Numbered from the stretch's first letter, positions 23,301 through 37,995 are shown. The stretch: DNA of 64,000 bases from Panagrolaimus kolymaensis (GCA_028622995.1 JAJQJQ010000039.1:496001-560000); one strand, 5' to 3'. Numbers and translations: made by a program. Notes: generated by a model from the sequence alone, not told the origin.

Positions 23301-26300
23301 GACCACACCACACTATCCATAATTTAGTATTTTTTGCACTAATAACTTTAAAAAAAAAGAACAATTAAGCAATTGGTATTGTTATTGTTAATGCTACAAA
23401 CCTATAAATTCATGTATGTACATACATGTGCCAGGTGGTCAAGTAGCACAGGACTGCAAAAAAAAAAAGAGCTGTGTGGAAAACACAATACATTTTCATG
23501 TACCCTTTTTAGTAACAACTTGTATTTTCACCGTTATTAATCTTCGAGGTTGTTATAACTTTGTTTTCAATTGTATTTTGGCTTTAGCTTATACTGCTTT
23601 TTTGTGGACTATTTTTAGATGCGTGTTTTTTTACCTGAGCAAAAAATAAGATTCACTCTTTAATCTTAGAAAATTTAAAAAGATACTTTTTCGTACTTTT
23701 ATTTCTGGTTCTTTTCCCATTCGCTTGGCGATTACTGTACTTTTTTTAAGCTTACAAAATTATTTTCGAACCCTTGCAAATTCATTTTTTTGTAAAAAAA
23801 TATTATAAAGTTTTTTCTTCTTCTCTTTTACGACTTTTTTATTTTGGTAAATAATTTTGTTTACTTTTTTCGTATTTTTTTTGTTTTCACACATCATGCG
23901 ACAAGATATGATAATTATGCTGCTGCTGCTGTTTATATGGTATAAGTGTATCTCACTCACACGTATACAAAAAAAAAAAAAAACAAATTGACGTTAGTTT
24001 CTTGGAAAAGAAAAAATCATTCTTTTTTTTAATATGCTTTTATTTATTCGACGACCGACACACGTGGCTGGCCTTTAAAAATCTTTTTTACTTGACGACG
24101 GAAACAATTATGCTTTTATAATTTATTTATTTATAATTTCATAATAATTTTTTATGCTTGTGTTCTTTAAAAAAATTATATAACTTTTTGAAAGGTTACA
24201 GTAAGATTTACAAAAAAAATCATCCTGTAAAGGTAGCTCTTATTTTGCACCTATAAAACCTTTTTTAAAGGCAGCTCAAAATTAAAGAAGAATTACATTA
24301 TTAATTTTTTTTAAACTTTCCCTACCAAAACTAATTTCTGCACAAAATTAACACAAACAAAAAAATACTTTGCAAAAAAGGTTTAAAAAAAATCATTCTT
24401 TGTTCTTTTCTCTTTTTTTAAGTGGCATCATCACTTCATGAAACATTTTACATTCTTTTTTTTTGGCTTTTGTGCTTTAGTACCATTTTTTAAGCCGCAT
24501 TGCTTAAACCTGCAAACTTTCTCTTCTATTATTCTGGAAACAAATAAAAACTCTTTAAAAGATGTTAAAAATTTAACAGTAATTTTTTTAGTCTCGTGTG
24601 TTTTGTCGCTTATTTTTTTTACTTTTATAAAATGGGCATTCATTCTTTGAATTTTCGAAGGATATTCATAAATCTTTTAAGGAAAAATTTAAAGAAAAAA
24701 CAAAACAAAGTACAAAAAACTCCTTTTTTTTTGTTTATGCAAAAAATGAAAGAAACTAAAACAATAGAAAAAAATTTGGTGCAAAGAAAACGGAAACAAT
24801 GAAAGACAGATTTCAAAAAATGATATCACTTTTTTGCGACTACCGTAATCTCAGAATTTATTAAAAACAAATGAAATTTTGCAGGGTTCAGAATTTATTT
24901 ATGGTATAAAAATAAAAAGATATTTACCAATTTTTGGAATATCTAAATATGAAAACACCGGAGGCGGCGGCGAAGGAATGGTATCAATTTTTGGTGATTC
25001 TAATTGCCTTGAAGATGGATCATGTTTTGGATTTGTTGAAGATATTTTAAATGCAGCAGTGAAAAACGAAGGAAATTTACCTTCAGAACTTGAGAAGAAT
25101 TTAGTTCAAGTAAGTAAAATATTTTAAGTGCATATTTTGCAAAAATTTATGTAGCATCATCGAAATTTTAAAATTTGATACTTTTTTGAAAAGCGCGTCT
25201 GTCAAAAATAATAATAATGGAGATGTTCGAGACGCCGGATACTACAATACAAGATTTTTTATGCTGCTTACATCTTTTTTTTTATTTTATGGCTGCTACG
25301 TAATCGCTTACCTTATTTTTTTAGTTTTTCGGTATACAGTTATCTTAATAAATAACATATGCAATAAAAGATTTAAGTGCATTTTTAATTATTTCATCCT
25401 TTTTTTAATAATTTTTTTTTACTTTTCTTAGAAATTTTTAAAATTTTTATTACTGTAATTTTTCTATTTTTAGTCAACTCTCCCTGAAATTACTGCAAAA
25501 GAACAAAATATATTTTTATTACCTCGAAGAATAATAGCGTCAAATTTTGCAAAATATTCTAATGTTATTTCATCCTTTAATTTATCTTCATCCTATGAAC
25601 CCATATTTCGTACTTTACCTTTATGTCGTCGATGGAGCAGCAGCAATTTATCAAAAATACAACCATTTAAAAATGTTACATTTGAATTGTGAGTTTTATA
25701 ATTTAGTATTTAATTTGTTTTGCAAAACAACGTTTTTTTGAAATTAAATTTTAACGAAAATTTGACGTAACCAAACAAAAAAAACCAAACAACCTCATAA
25801 AATTATTTTTTTTTTGAGGTTTAAAAATTATATTTACGACCACTATTTTTTTTTTGTTTCAAAACATAAACAATAATTTTTGTTTTAATCATATTTTTTT
25901 TCGTTGTTAAACACGAACTTTCCGGTGCAAAACAAAAAACCCATTTTTATTTTGATATATAATTTTTTAAACTTTTTGAATTAATAAAAAAACATTAAAA
26001 CCATAAACAAGAAAAATATAAACATGAAAAGTGACAAATTTAAATAATAATCCCATACATATAATAATTTTATTATTTTTTAGAGATTTAAAATTAAATC
26101 AAAATTCACTTGATGTCATTGAAATTGAAAGGCTTCTTGGACCAAGAATGGTAAGAAAAAAAGGGATTAAAAAATAAAGACTTTTGAGAGATTATATCTT
26201 CTTTATTTTTGGAGGAAAAGGTTATGGTAGGAGAGAGAGAGAAAAAAGGAAGATAAAAATAGCAATTCTAAAGCAAAATTTTTCTTCTAAACACGAAAGT

Positions 26301-26668
26301 GATAGAGATAATTTTTCTGGAACTTGAATAACTTTCTGCTTACTTAATTTTTACCATAACTTTTTTTCCAAAAAAAACATTTTTTAAACTTTTATTTCAA
26401 ATTTTTGTACACATTTTTTTAGTTATCAAATTTCGATGCCATTTTGGATGAAAATGCTGCAGGTTTACCACCCGATGATTATTCCCTTTCAACATTTGAT
26501 TCAGAAATAATTGGACCAAAAATTCGAAAATTCTTTTATTTTTTCTTGGTGGCTTTTATTATTGGTGCTGCTATTGTTGCAAGACCACGTACAGTTGCTC
26601 AAATATTTTTTATTCGCCCTTTACGAGGTTTCATAACAATTTGGTATAAAGTTTCAAATTATTTTTAA
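20349..26668 (+). CDS. MBTPS1: Site-1 protease (membrane-bound transcription factor peptidase, subtilase)
   Basis: Ten exons (20349-20415, 20478-20957, 21052-21349, 21407-21829, 21942-22038, 22237-23115, 24885-25109, 25474-25688, 26084-26150, 26423-26668) give 998 residues against about 1050 in vertebrates. Site-1 protease is a Golgi subtilase that makes the first cut in SREBP and ATF6. The sequence shows a signal peptide, a prodomain, then the S8 catalytic residues D155 (VAVFDTGI), H186 ([10 protein letters not shown]), N276 (SAIGNDGP) and S352 (GTSVAAPIV). The lumenal domain carries the family signature [19 protein letters not shown] near its end. A hydrophobic segment at about 953-970 ([17 protein letters not shown]) is the membrane anchor, followed by a short basic tail. 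Intron 6 is 1769 bp, far above local average. Confidence 0.93.
23116..24884. other. Large intron 6 of the MBTPS1 gene
   Basis: AT-rich with long T and A runs. Several 60-80 residue frames on both strands overlap and have no consistent coding character. No palindromic repeat or terminal-inverted-repeat element was found in it. Confidence 0.6.
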
Positions 26669-26939
26669 AAGTTTTTTCTTGATTACTGGTATTCGTTTTT
26701 TTTGTTTTGTTGTTGTAGCTTCAATAAAATATAAAATTGAAAAGTTTGTTGAAGGAAGGGTGGAATACAAAAGAAAAATAAATCAAAAAAATAAATAATA
26801 AAAGTTAAAGTTTTTTATTTGTTTGAATTTTATTGTTTTGCTTTTTACAATTAGGCTGCAATTTATTATTATTTGGCTACATTTGAAAGTTAAAAAAAAT
26901 TCTAAAGAATCCCTAACTTTTTTGTATCGAAAATATAAA

Positions 26940-26986
26940 GACAGTAACAAATGTTTATGAACTATTTACGTTTTTTTATTACTCTC
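26940..26986. repeat. 47-bp palindromic repeat, copy 2
   Basis: Left arm GACAGTAAC (26940-26948) and right arm ATTACTCTC (26978-26986), span 47 bp. Confidence 0.65.
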
Positions 26987-27008
26987 ATTCATTTTAGCTA
27001 GTTTTGGA

Positions 27009-27045
27009 GCGAGTAATCTGAAATTTCTTATTTTTGATTACTGTC
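27009..27045. repeat. Palindromic repeat, copy 3 (37-bp variant)
   Basis: Arms GCGAGTAATC (27009-27018) and GATTACTGTC (27036-27045). The span is 37 bp, ten shorter than the common form, and it begins 22 bp after copy 2. Confidence 0.5.
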
Positions 27046-28751
27046 AAAATTGTATTTTTTCTTTGTAAAATTTGTTATTTTTAGTTAGTACCAAAAAAAT
27101 TCGCGTTAATGCTAAAAATCATTTGTATTTTTTCTTCTATTTTTAAATTCTCTCTTTCCCTGAGATTTATTTTTTCACATAAAACTTCAAAACTTTTATT
27201 TCATTTTTTCTTCTAAAGTTCATTTATGTTTTTGTTCGGTTGACCTTAACACAATTTTTTTTGTTTTGTTTCTTCGTCGAAAATTTAATTTTCCCTTATT
27301 TATGATCGCTTTTTAACGCTCTTATGACGCAAGGTTTTCCTTTCCTTTCTCACCAGCTTTCTTTCTTTTTTTTATTCTTAGAAATGTTCCTAAAAAGAGA
27401 AACATTTAGTTTCTAAAAAAAGACATACAAGAAGAAATATATTCCAAAAATGCTTCACTCTAAATTTGCAGAAAAGCAAGCAAGAAAGGAAACAATACTG
27501 ACTGCGTCACAAAAAAAATGTCTCCGCCATTCCCCAAAAAAAATTTACTTTTTTGTTTCGTCGTAGTCCTCGAGGAAATTGCTTTCTTTCGTAGGAGTCA
27601 TTTAAGCGATCATTAAAACACACACTTTTTTATATAATTTTATAATTTCAACGTCGACAACGTCAAATGCATCGTTTTCGTTTTAGCCTTCTTTGCATTC
27701 ATTTTTTTTTGCAGAAAAATTCTTCGATGCAACATTTTTCTATTTTGTCCAAGCATGCTTGAAATAAATAAATTTATTTTGGTTGAGTCCTTTAATGGAA
27801 GTTTTTTATTTGGGAAAAAAGAACCAAAAAAGTGCAAAACATAATAAAAAAAACTACTTATGTTGTTTGTTAGAAAAGGTCAAGCAAGAATGTGGTATAT
27901 GTTTGTTTGATAAATAGTAAGTAGTACAACTGAACAACAGAGGAGTGAACTATGATGCAGCGTAATTTTTCTTTTTTTTTACTTCCACGTTCCCATGATT
28001 TGGAGACCAGTTAAAAAAATAAAGTGTTTTGCCCTTTTTTGTTTGCAATTTGCAATTCAAGCGTTCATAATTTACTGAAGTGCTGAAAAACACTAAAAAT
28101 TTTAACTGAAGCAAATTGTGTTTATAATAATAAAAGAAGTATACTGTATGAAAAAAAATGTGCTGAACAAACTCATAAAAGACCTTTGTTATTATTCGTT
28201 TTATTATTTTTGAATTGCAAAATTAATTTTTCCAACAAAAAACAAACAAATTTGCAACTTTGATCATCCATTTTCTGTGGCCTGCTTCAGTTTTGCGCAT
28301 TTAACAATAACCATTTATTTTTAAAAAAATACGTAAAATAAGTATGTTTATGAGCGTTTAAATAAATATTTTATTTTCTTTCAAAAAAAGAGGAAGATTT
28401 AATAATTTTATCACTTTTTTTATTTGCTGCAAAAAAAGCTATTATGTTTTATATTTTTGTTTTTTTATTCATTCAAATTTAATTTCTTTATTCTGGCTCA
28501 TAATTATTATTAGCCTTTTTTGATGACAGTTTAGCTTTAGATTTAGTTAATTATTTTTCTACTTACTTACTTATAAATATGATTAAGACACAAAAAAACT
28601 TTGAGAAAAACATAAACAATGAGTAATTTTTTTTCTGTGAGAAAACAAAAAACAATATGAAGTGAGACACATCGGTGTTTTGTGTTTTAAACTTTTTTCA
28701 ACGAAGACTTAAATATGTGATTGAGAGATTGATGCATGCGGAACAAATAAA

Positions 28752-28985
28752 CTTGATCATTGAAAAGCGACGATGGCTACGTTGTTGCCTACGATGGATG
28801 ACTACGAAAAAAATTTACGTAATAATAATCAATTTTTTTTAATAATTAATAAAAAATTATTACAAATTGATCTATCTTCTAAAAAATTAAAACACAAACA
28901 AGATTGTTGTTATTCGTCAACTTTGATAGATCGACGACAAAAACTTTTGATTTTGTAGTCGTTGTCGCTGGTCATTGTGTTGTAA
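28752..28985. repeat. Imperfect inverted repeat, possible decayed foldback
   Basis: The left segment around 28757-28784 (CATTGAAAAGCGACGATGGC) and the complement of 28950-28978 (CAATGACCAGCGACAACGAC) agree at most positions, about 170 bp apart. No target duplication was recognised. Weak support. Confidence 0.25.
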
Positions 28986-31900
28986 TTTTGACGTGTTTTA
29001 AAAAATTGCGGAGGTGATGATAATTTTGATAAGAAAACTAATGAATAAAATTTAAAAAAATTTACATAAAAAAACTAACCTTTTATGTAAAAAAAAATTT
29101 TGTTAAAGGAATAAATATTTTTTCAGTGAAAAATAAAAGCTTGATTTTTTAGAGATCAATAACAATCCAAAAATATGAAGGTAGGCGTCTTTGTTCGCTG
29201 ACTATAATAATTTTTCTTGTGACATCAACATAAAAAAATTGCGTCATTGATTGTTAGAAAGATCAGTGAGTATCGTGACAGTTTATGACCATCACCTTAC
29301 TTGAATTATAAAAAAAAACTTTATCACAAAAATGTGCCGGAAAATAAAGGAATTTATCTATCTATCTTTTTTTAACGCAATTATTTATGCATTTCCAAAA
29401 TATTTATGTTTTCATTGCTGATCAATGAAGTTAGTCTTCCTTATTATTTTTTATGATATTTTACTGCTGCAACGAAATTTATTTGGTAAATGTTTTGGTG
29501 TTGAACTTTGCGATTTTAATTTTGTTTTTCTTCTTCTTTTTTTGCGTCATTTTAAAAATGAGAGCAGAATTTTTTTTATTCATTAAAATTTCTTGGAAGG
29601 TTGGTAATTTTTTGGCTACAAGAAAGAAAAAAAATGGCTGCAAAAATATGCAAATAAAATTTGTAGCTTCTGACAAATAAGTTTTTGGTTGGCTATGTAT
29701 TTTTCTTGATGGTCAAAAATTGGACTTACTTTTTTTTACGCTTTTGACGTAGCATTTTTTTTACAACCATTAAATTTACTTCGCAAAAAAAAGAGACTAA
29801 AATAGTTTTTTTTAATAGTTTTTTAGAAAAACAAAGAACGACCAAAACTTTTTTTAAGGACACAGTAGTTTTGTGTTTCTTATTTTGCATTTTTTTGTTT
29901 TGTCACGAACACATTAAATAATTTAATTATTCTACATTTCTGCAACAAAAATTTTTCTTTTAAATAAAATCATAATTGTTATTTAACACGAACAACAATA
30001 AGGAACTATGTGTACAGTACCAAGCAACAAGCAAGTATAAAACTTAATAATTGACTGATGTTTAACTCTTTAAAGAAAATAGTTGTGTTTCAGTATTCAT
30101 AAATAAAAATAATTTAATTTAATTGTATTCATAAAACACTATTGTCACTTTTTTGTATTTTAGTTTAAACTATCTCTTTTTTCGGAAGTAAAATTTTACT
30201 ACATTCATCAACCCCGGAAAAACTTTTCACCACATTTTTAAAAAATGTATTTATGATATTAATTTTTACAGCATCCAATAACAACAAAAAAAATCAGAAA
30301 TAACCTTTGCCTTCTCTAAAAAAATCGAAGCCATCTAATAACATCATTTTTTTAGTTTTAAGCTTCAAATACATACAAAAAAAAATATTTGCTTGTTTTT
30401 TGTTTATAAAACTTTTTCCTAATCCAAATAACCCTTTAAAAATCTTAAAAGCTCAAAATAAAAATAAAATATAAAAATAAAAAGAAATAAAAATTTCATG
30501 GATGCACCGAATCAAAAAAAAAAGAAAAGAAAGAAAGATGGATCTTCTCAATATGAAGAAGCCATATTCCATTTTTAGATGTTTATAATCCTATCAAAAA
30601 CTTTTTTAATCTTGTTTTTGCCTAATTTTTTGAAAACCGAAAAACACCTTTTCTTCGGTTATTACCACACTGGGATTTATGGTATGTATAAATAAATTAA
30701 ATATATCTATCTATCTTTATTTAATCCTCTTTTCTATTAATTCCGAGGGTTTCCCAATTTTTTTAGAATTCTTTAATTACTGTAAAGAAATGAAAGGTTT
30801 CGTTCCAAAAATAAAAAAAGCGGAATGAAAAATCAAAGATTTAAAAAATATGTTTTTACAGTAAGATTCTTTAAGCAAAGTAAGTTTATAACTTTTTTAT
30901 GCCAATATGTTGCCCAAATTTTTAGTTTAAATTAATATAACATCGCCCCTCTGAAAATTAAAAAAAACTATTTGCAAAAAAACGTGCATCATTTGCGTCT
31001 TTTTTTTCTCTATGGAAATTGGTAATACCACCCACATTTATTTTAAAATCAAGAAAAAAAGATGCAATTGCAAAAAAGAATTTAAAAACTAAAAAAAAAA
31101 CAATGGCTTATTTGTTTAAAGTTTTTTGTTTTTTGCGGAGTCGTAGTTGCCCACAATTTTTTTTTGGGTGCAGTTAGCTTTTTTTTTCCGTATTTTTGTT
31201 TTAAAATTTAAAATTTTATTCATTCAAAAAAAAGAGGGAAGATGAATGGAAAGTGAAACCACCACAAGATGAAAAAATAAAATATATCCTTCATTATTAA
31301 ATTATATGGTAATTTGCTTTTTGCTTTTTGCTTTATTTTATTATTAAATTTTTTGATATGAGAGAGGACAGAAGGAAGGAAAATGACGCAATAAAACAAT
31401 ATATCATAATAAGGTTTTTTATTTCTTATGTTTTAGTGGTTTTGTTGTGACTTTCTTCCTATTTATTTTTTTTTTTGCAAAAAAAGGTAATGTTTTTTTG
31501 CAAGCATCGTAACCTCCGCAAATAAGAATATGGTAGTAAAAAAAAGGCCTCCGCAAAAAATTAAATTTCCGCTTTGAATTTCAAAATTAAACCTAATTAA
31601 TTTTCTTGGAACCCGTCTTTCAAAAGTTTCAAATAATCTAATAATTTTTGGAAGAAAAAAAATAATATTTACAATTGAATAAAATTTATTTTTAAAATTT
31701 TTATTTAAAAGTCCAGTTGTTTATAATATTTTTTAAAATTAAGTCTTATTTATAAATTTTTATTAATTTACAATATATTATATTTTTTGAGACAAAAACA
31801 ATTTTCTTTTATTATTTATTTTTTTATTTAGAAAAAAAATTTTTAGTCTAACACAGTTCTTGTAATTGCTTTTTAGGGATTTCTCTCTGTCTTAAAAGAA

Positions 31901-34245
31901 AATAATAAACAATAATGTCAAAAAGTAGCAGCTATTACCGTAATTATCTTACATGTATGCACTATGAAGTTGTGTTTTTTTTGTTTGTTGTGAAACTATT
32001 AAAAAAGCAGAAATTAATTCCAAAAATTAGCAAGCCATAAATAATTATATAATTCCTGCAAAAAAATTAAAATATAAGATATTAAATTTTTGTAAAAGCA
32101 AAGGAGAAAGGAAATTATTAAATATTTTTTTGCTTCTGCTTTTGCTTTTTTTTTTGCAACTTTTACTAAATGACATCATTAATCTCCCAGAAGATGGGTG
32201 CAGAATGCATCTTTTATTCAAGTTAAGCTGGAAAAAAAGAGAATTGTAATAATTTTACATGTTTTAATCTTTTGCGTTTAAAATGTGAGATAGCTATTTT
32301 TATTTGGCTTCATCGGACAAAGATGATAAAAAATGATGAAAATCGGGCAAATCAAAACTTTTCAAATTTAAACCATGACCTTTTTTAAATTCTTTCAAAT
32401 TTGAACAATAAAAAAATTTTCTGCTGCACATTTTTCCTTTATTTTATTTTTTTAGCAACCTAATAACCTAAATTGAATTAAATAAAAATATTTTTGAACT
32501 TTGCATTGCAAAAGTTTGATATGATGTCGTTATTTTTCCAAGCAGAATTTTTTTTATTTTCGTCAACCAACTAATTATCTTATTTTCGTCAAATAATCAT
32601 TTTTTGAATGAAAAAACTATACGGTATCGGCCGTCATTTCCCATACATATAACACAGATTCCCATAAAAAAATACAATGTTACGTCGCTTTTTTTTCGTC
32701 ATTTCTTGCAACTTTATTTTTTTCAAATTTGCGTAAGAAATATGAATAACGAGAATCCTTCTTTTTTTCCTTGTTTGCTTGCTGTCTCTCATTTTTCTCA
32801 TTCATTGTCTAAGATCATGCTTCAGTATTTTTTTCTTCTGTGAAACTTTTGAGGAAATTAATTAATTTTTCTTCTGATGTATGGATACATCACACCATAA
32901 ATTCATAATGTATGATAAATGTTTTTCCCAAAAAAAAAATTGCGAACATTCTTTCCTTCTTTTTTTTTGATTCCTTCCATTCTAAGAATAATGTTTTTTT
33001 TGTGTTTTATGTGATAAAAATAAATAAATAACTACACGGAAGCCATTTACCAAATTAAATCAAAAAAGGGTAAACGCCTTTTTTATCATTTTCTTCTTTA
33101 TTTTCTTTTCATCGTCATTGATCTATTAAAACTTTAATCTAATTAAAGAAAAAAATGATTCTTTTTTGAGCATTTTTCTTTCTTTAATGAACAAAAAATA
33201 AAATTATGTTTTGAACAATCAACTTTATTTTTACTTGATTGGTGACAACTAACTTTTTAAAGATACATAAAGATACGTAATCAAAAACACTTTAAAAGGT
33301 AAAAACAAAAAAACACTCAAAAACTTTTATAAACTTTTTGTGTTTTCTCTCCTTCGACGTCACATTTATGGGTTCTGTTTTATTTTCCTTAATGTGAAAA
33401 AGTTTATTTTTAGGAAACATGTTTTTATGCTCTAAAGTGAAAGTTTTTTTACATAAGTTTTTATTTTGCAGAAAAATACTGTAGCAATAATGAGGCATAA
33501 TTTATACTGCGATTAAAAGCTTATGACTACTTTTGTAATAACTATAGACGACAGACTGCTGTTCCACTTAAATAAAATAAATGAGCAATTTTCTTGCAAA
33601 ATTTAGATGAACCTAGAGTGTCATTTTTAAACAAAAGTTTTTACCTAAAAATAAATTTTGTAATTCTTAAATTTGATTGTTTGCTGGAGGGCGTTCAGGA
33701 AATTTCCAATAACATCCATCACCGCCAGTGGTGGTCCACCGGAAACAAACAAAATTATTTTTTATGTTTTTCTGCTCTTTGAACACGAATCTCTTAGACG
33801 ACGTGATTTTTACAAACTTTCATGAATCTATGAAACTGAGAAAAAAAGAACCTAATAAAAATATTAATAATTTAATCAAAAAGCCTTTAAACTTAATTTT
33901 GAAAAAACAAAAAAGCAATCTTTTTTTTTGGACTACAACAACGACAGCGAAATATCAAAAAAAGGTGTCGACTGAAAGACGACTAACTATCTTTGGGTAT
34001 CATATTATTTTTTTTAGGTTAGATAAAGGATGAAAGTGCAATAGTTTATTTATGATGGCGATCATCAGAGTAAATCAGCGAAGGTTAGTTAACACACTTC
34101 GTTGTAATTTTTATTTTTTTGGAAAATAAAAAAATCACAGACACGAAGTCGTCATCGTCTTTGTCGTCATCATACGAAAGAACAAAATTGTGAGACCGTT
34201 GCTCACATTTTGATTTTTCTTCAAAAACTCCAAAAAATATTAAGT

Positions 34246-34292
34246 GATGGTAATCAAAAAATTAAAAATATTGTCAATTTTTGATTACTATC
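34246..34292. repeat. 47-bp palindromic repeat, copy 4 (best arms)
   Basis: Arms of 15 bases, GATGGTAATCAAAAA and TTTTTGATTACTATC, pair at 14 of 15 positions; span 47 bp. Confidence 0.8.
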
Positions 34293-35894
34293 TTAAATGT
34301 TGGAAGTAATTGGTCCAAATTTAGACCCAAAGTTGTTTACATTATTATTATATTTTATAATCCCAAAACACAAATTTTTCAACCTTTTTTTGTAAATAAA
34401 AAGAAATCATCACTTTTTTTTATTTTTATCGATACTTGGTCAAAGTTTTATCAAACATCCATCAATTGCGCGAGAAAGATAGCAAACAAATTGGGTGTCA
34501 TCGGAGCACAAACTTTTTTTAAACTTATAACTAACTTTAAAACAACTTTGGGATTTTTTTTTATTTTCTCATAGTCTTAATTTTTTTTATCATTTTTCTG
34601 TTACTGGGTAAAAAACAAGTTTTCATCTGCCTATGTGTCTTTTTTGGAGAGAAAGATGGCTGGTTAAAAGAAGAAAAGCGTGTCAAAGTTTTTTTAAACC
34701 TTTTTCTTTTTGATTATGAAAATTAATTTTGTGGGAAATTAAAAAATCTCTTTGGTTTAAAAATGGATAAAGATTTTTTAGAAGAGTTTGCAAATCGAGG
34801 AAAATCCTAAGAAAAGTTTTTTTTAAAAGAAAATTCTAAGATTTGTAATTTTAGGTTGGAAGCGAACTTTACCATAATCTTTTCCCCATCTTTCAGTGCA
34901 ACAACCTTATTCCCTTATGCCTTGCCTTATGACAAAATTAAGCTACATAATTGTTGTTGCTTACTTCTCTCAATAAAACCCAAATAATTTATCAAAAAAT
35001 TTTTGAAAGGAAATAATAGCGTCATTCATTTTTGGTTTTAATAAAAAAAACAAAAAAATTTTTTAGTTTTTTTATTTTTCTCAGGAATAATAAATTTTTC
35101 ATTTTATTTGGGCGACGATCCTTAGCTTTCTTGTTTTTCTTTTTTACAACTAGAAAGGAGTATTAAAAATAGCAAAGTAAATATAAAATATAAGATTATT
35201 TAATTTTTTCTGTTGAGATTATGTATATCAATGAAAAAATACATATAATGGAACAAACAAATAAAAAAATGATGAATGAGAAGAAAAAAAGATATAAGAA
35301 AATGATGATAATTTTTTTGTTTTTGCTTATCTTTGATTCAAGAAAAAATAATAAATAAATAGAAAAATGTGTTTTGATAAAAGTGAGAAGAAAAAGTTAG
35401 AGGGATTAGGATAAGCTAAATCTGAAGGTGAATAAGTTATATGTTATGAAGATAGCTTATGCTACAAGTATGTTGCCCTTGCTTTGTGACCCAGAGATGT
35501 ATCGGTCTAATTTTGGACACACCATTCTTAGAAAAAAGAAAATTAACCCTCAAAAAATTTTGAGGAGTAAAAAAAGATTATGCAAAATATGTATATAGCT
35601 TCGAGCTTAAAGAAGTTTGTTGTTCTCCTTTAAAAATTTATCATGCATACAAAAAATCTTTTAAGCTATTTTCCGCATGATTTCATTGTATTTATTACTT
35701 TGCTTTAATTTAAAAAATAATTTCTAATTTAGCGATTAAAAACATTTTAATCAGAAAAGAGCGAAGGTGAAGCGGCGGGGGTGTTTATTAAATAAAAGCT
35801 AATAAGAATTAATAAATTAACTTTTATTTATTTGTAATTCTGCAAAAAAAGATAATTTTACAAATTCTTATTTTTGCTTTTTCGATGGAAAAAA

Positions 35895-35941
35895 GACAGT
35901 AACTTGAATATGCAATTTATTGTAAAGATTTAGTTACTATC
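35895..35941. repeat. 47-bp palindromic repeat, copy 5
   Basis: GACAGTAAC (35895-35903) and GTTACTATC (35933-35941), span 47 bp. Pairing extends two bases outward (AA/TT). Confidence 0.75.
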
Positions 35942-36947
35942 TTAAAATCACTTTAATTTTTTCTTTCATTTGTCATTTTAATTCAAATGTATGTACTTTT
36001 AAGAAAGAAAATTATTTAAAAAAGCTTATTACTCAGTCAACACAAAAAAATAATACAATTATAAATTGAAGCCTTATTAAGTCTGGACTCCAAAAAAAAG
36101 CCTAAAATGTAAAATTGTGTTTAAATTAAAAAATATATTAGTCATTTTGTATTTATTAATTCTTCTTTTAAGCGTAGGTTGTTTCAATGATTCAACATTG
36201 TGTTTTCATTATTTCTTTATTCATAAAAAAATGCCTTTAAAAGAAAATAAGAAATAAAACATTGGTTCATTCATCTAATTTTTCGGTGGTTTTGGAAGCA
36301 AAGAAGTATTCTTAGAATTTCACATTTGCATACAATAGACAGTTAATAAATATTCAATTATACCAATATTATCTTATTTGAACATTTGAGACTTGTTTGT
36401 AAAAATAAATAAATATAAAAATTTAACAAGGCATTAATAATTTACAAAAAGATTGCGGAGGCAAACATCCAAAGTTCTAAATACACAAAAAGCAATTTTT
36501 CAATTCTGGTTAGTTAGTTACTGTAATAATACTTCGAAAACTATTTACTTTTTTCTTTGCAAAAAAAAATAAACTGATTTATGAAAAAAGTAAATAAAAA
36601 AAGAAAGGTAAAAAAACAAGTAATTTTTCGTTTATTTTCATTATAAAACACGAATGAACACATCAAAGACACAAAAATGGCAAAACTTTGTCGTCGTCGC
36701 CATTGCAAGCAACAACAAAAAACGAGCTGCTGTTGGCTGCAATTCAGCAAATTGATATATGATTCATTGACCCATATAAAAAAATCTTAGAGAAAATTAT
36801 AAGGAAGTTGAAATGCTTTCGAAAGATACCAGAAAATAAAATAATTTTTCATTGTAAAGGTCGTAAAAAATATATTTTTTTGGGTGTCCGTCATTTTGTT
36901 TATGGACATCTGATGATGCTCTGATGACGATGAACAATGATGATGAT

Positions 36948-37003
36948 GATAGTAAGTAACAGGATCTTATGCTGCAAAAAATTGTTGATAAATTGTTACT
37001 ATC
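36948..37003. repeat. Palindromic repeat, copy 6 (56-bp variant)
   Basis: The left end GATAGTAAGTAAC contains a duplicated GTAA word; the right arm is GTTACTATC ending at 37003. Confidence 0.55.
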
Positions 37004-37043
37004 TTTGGATATTTTTAAAAATGGCTAAAAAAAAGTTATACGA

Positions 37044-37090
37044 GAGAGTAACAAATTACTTCAAAATATTGGTTAAAAATTGTTAGTCTT
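37044..37090. repeat. 47-bp palindromic repeat, copy 7 (decayed)
   Basis: Left arm GAGAGTAAC (37044-37052); right arm GTTAGTCTT (37082-37090) with mismatches, but the 47-bp span is preserved. Confidence 0.4.
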
Positions 37091-37841
37091 CCAGATTTTT
37101 TCTGTACTTTTTTATGTTTTGCTCCTAATTTGATCTTTGTAAACATTTTTCTTTCTCACATAATAACAAGAAAAAAGACGTCACAATTAATTCGCTTAAT
37201 TTCTATAATTATATTTCTTTATTTCTTTATTTATTTGTTTATTTGTAAATAAATAAACAATATATCTAACTTTAAAGAAAAAAAAGCTCCCAAGAAAGAA
37301 CCATCAAAAATCAAAAACATTTTTTTCCATCTTAAAACAACAATCTTTAACCTTTCTTGATAAAATAAAATTATAAGTTAAATGTGTTTTCATCTTTTTT
37401 TTTCAATGACTGATTTTGGTATATAAAAAAAATTGCGGATGTTGAGCTGCTGCTCTTCTTTTTTTGCATGATTAATTCTCTTTGATTTTTTTCCTTGCTT
37501 TGCAGCGTACCATTCCATCACAATGATACATATGTAGGTTGTGTGATCATCAATATTTATTCTTTAACCTGCTTATTTTTTTTTTGTCTTAATAACTCAA
37601 CAATAATCATCATTTCGTTTCATTCCACCACCACCCTATTATCTTCTTTTTTTACATGAAAGAAAATTTCTTTTTTGTGTGAAAAATCAAACATTTTGAT
37701 AAATTATAAACATCAATTTTTAAAAGACATAAAAAATTACAAAGAATTCTTCCTTTTGGTGCGTTAATTAATTATGAAATTTCTATTTGTAATCACTCGT
37801 TGTTGCAAATGTGCAAGTTTCGTGTTATCATAAAAATAAAA

Positions 37842-37888
37842 GGCAGTAATGGAAAATTAACGATATTCGGCATCACTTACTTACTATC
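37842..37888. repeat. 47-bp palindromic repeat, copy 8
   Basis: GGCAGTAAT (37842-37850) and CTTACTATC ending 37888, span 47 bp. Confidence 0.6.
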
Positions 37889-37995
37889 ATCACTTGTTAA
37901 AATAAATAATTATTTCTAATTCGTTTCAAAATTATTTAGTAACAAGCTTTCTAACAAAAACGAAAAAGCACCTTTCTGTTAAAAATAATATCATT

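Noticed and set aside
28773..28958. 61-residue frame beginning MATLLPTMDDYEKN
   Set aside because: The first residues look coding, but the frame lies inside an imperfect inverted repeat and turns into Asn/Lys-rich noise.
34281..34574. 97-residue frame in the gene-free region
   Set aside because: It overlaps palindromic repeat copy 4, lacks splice or polyadenylation context and shows no domain.
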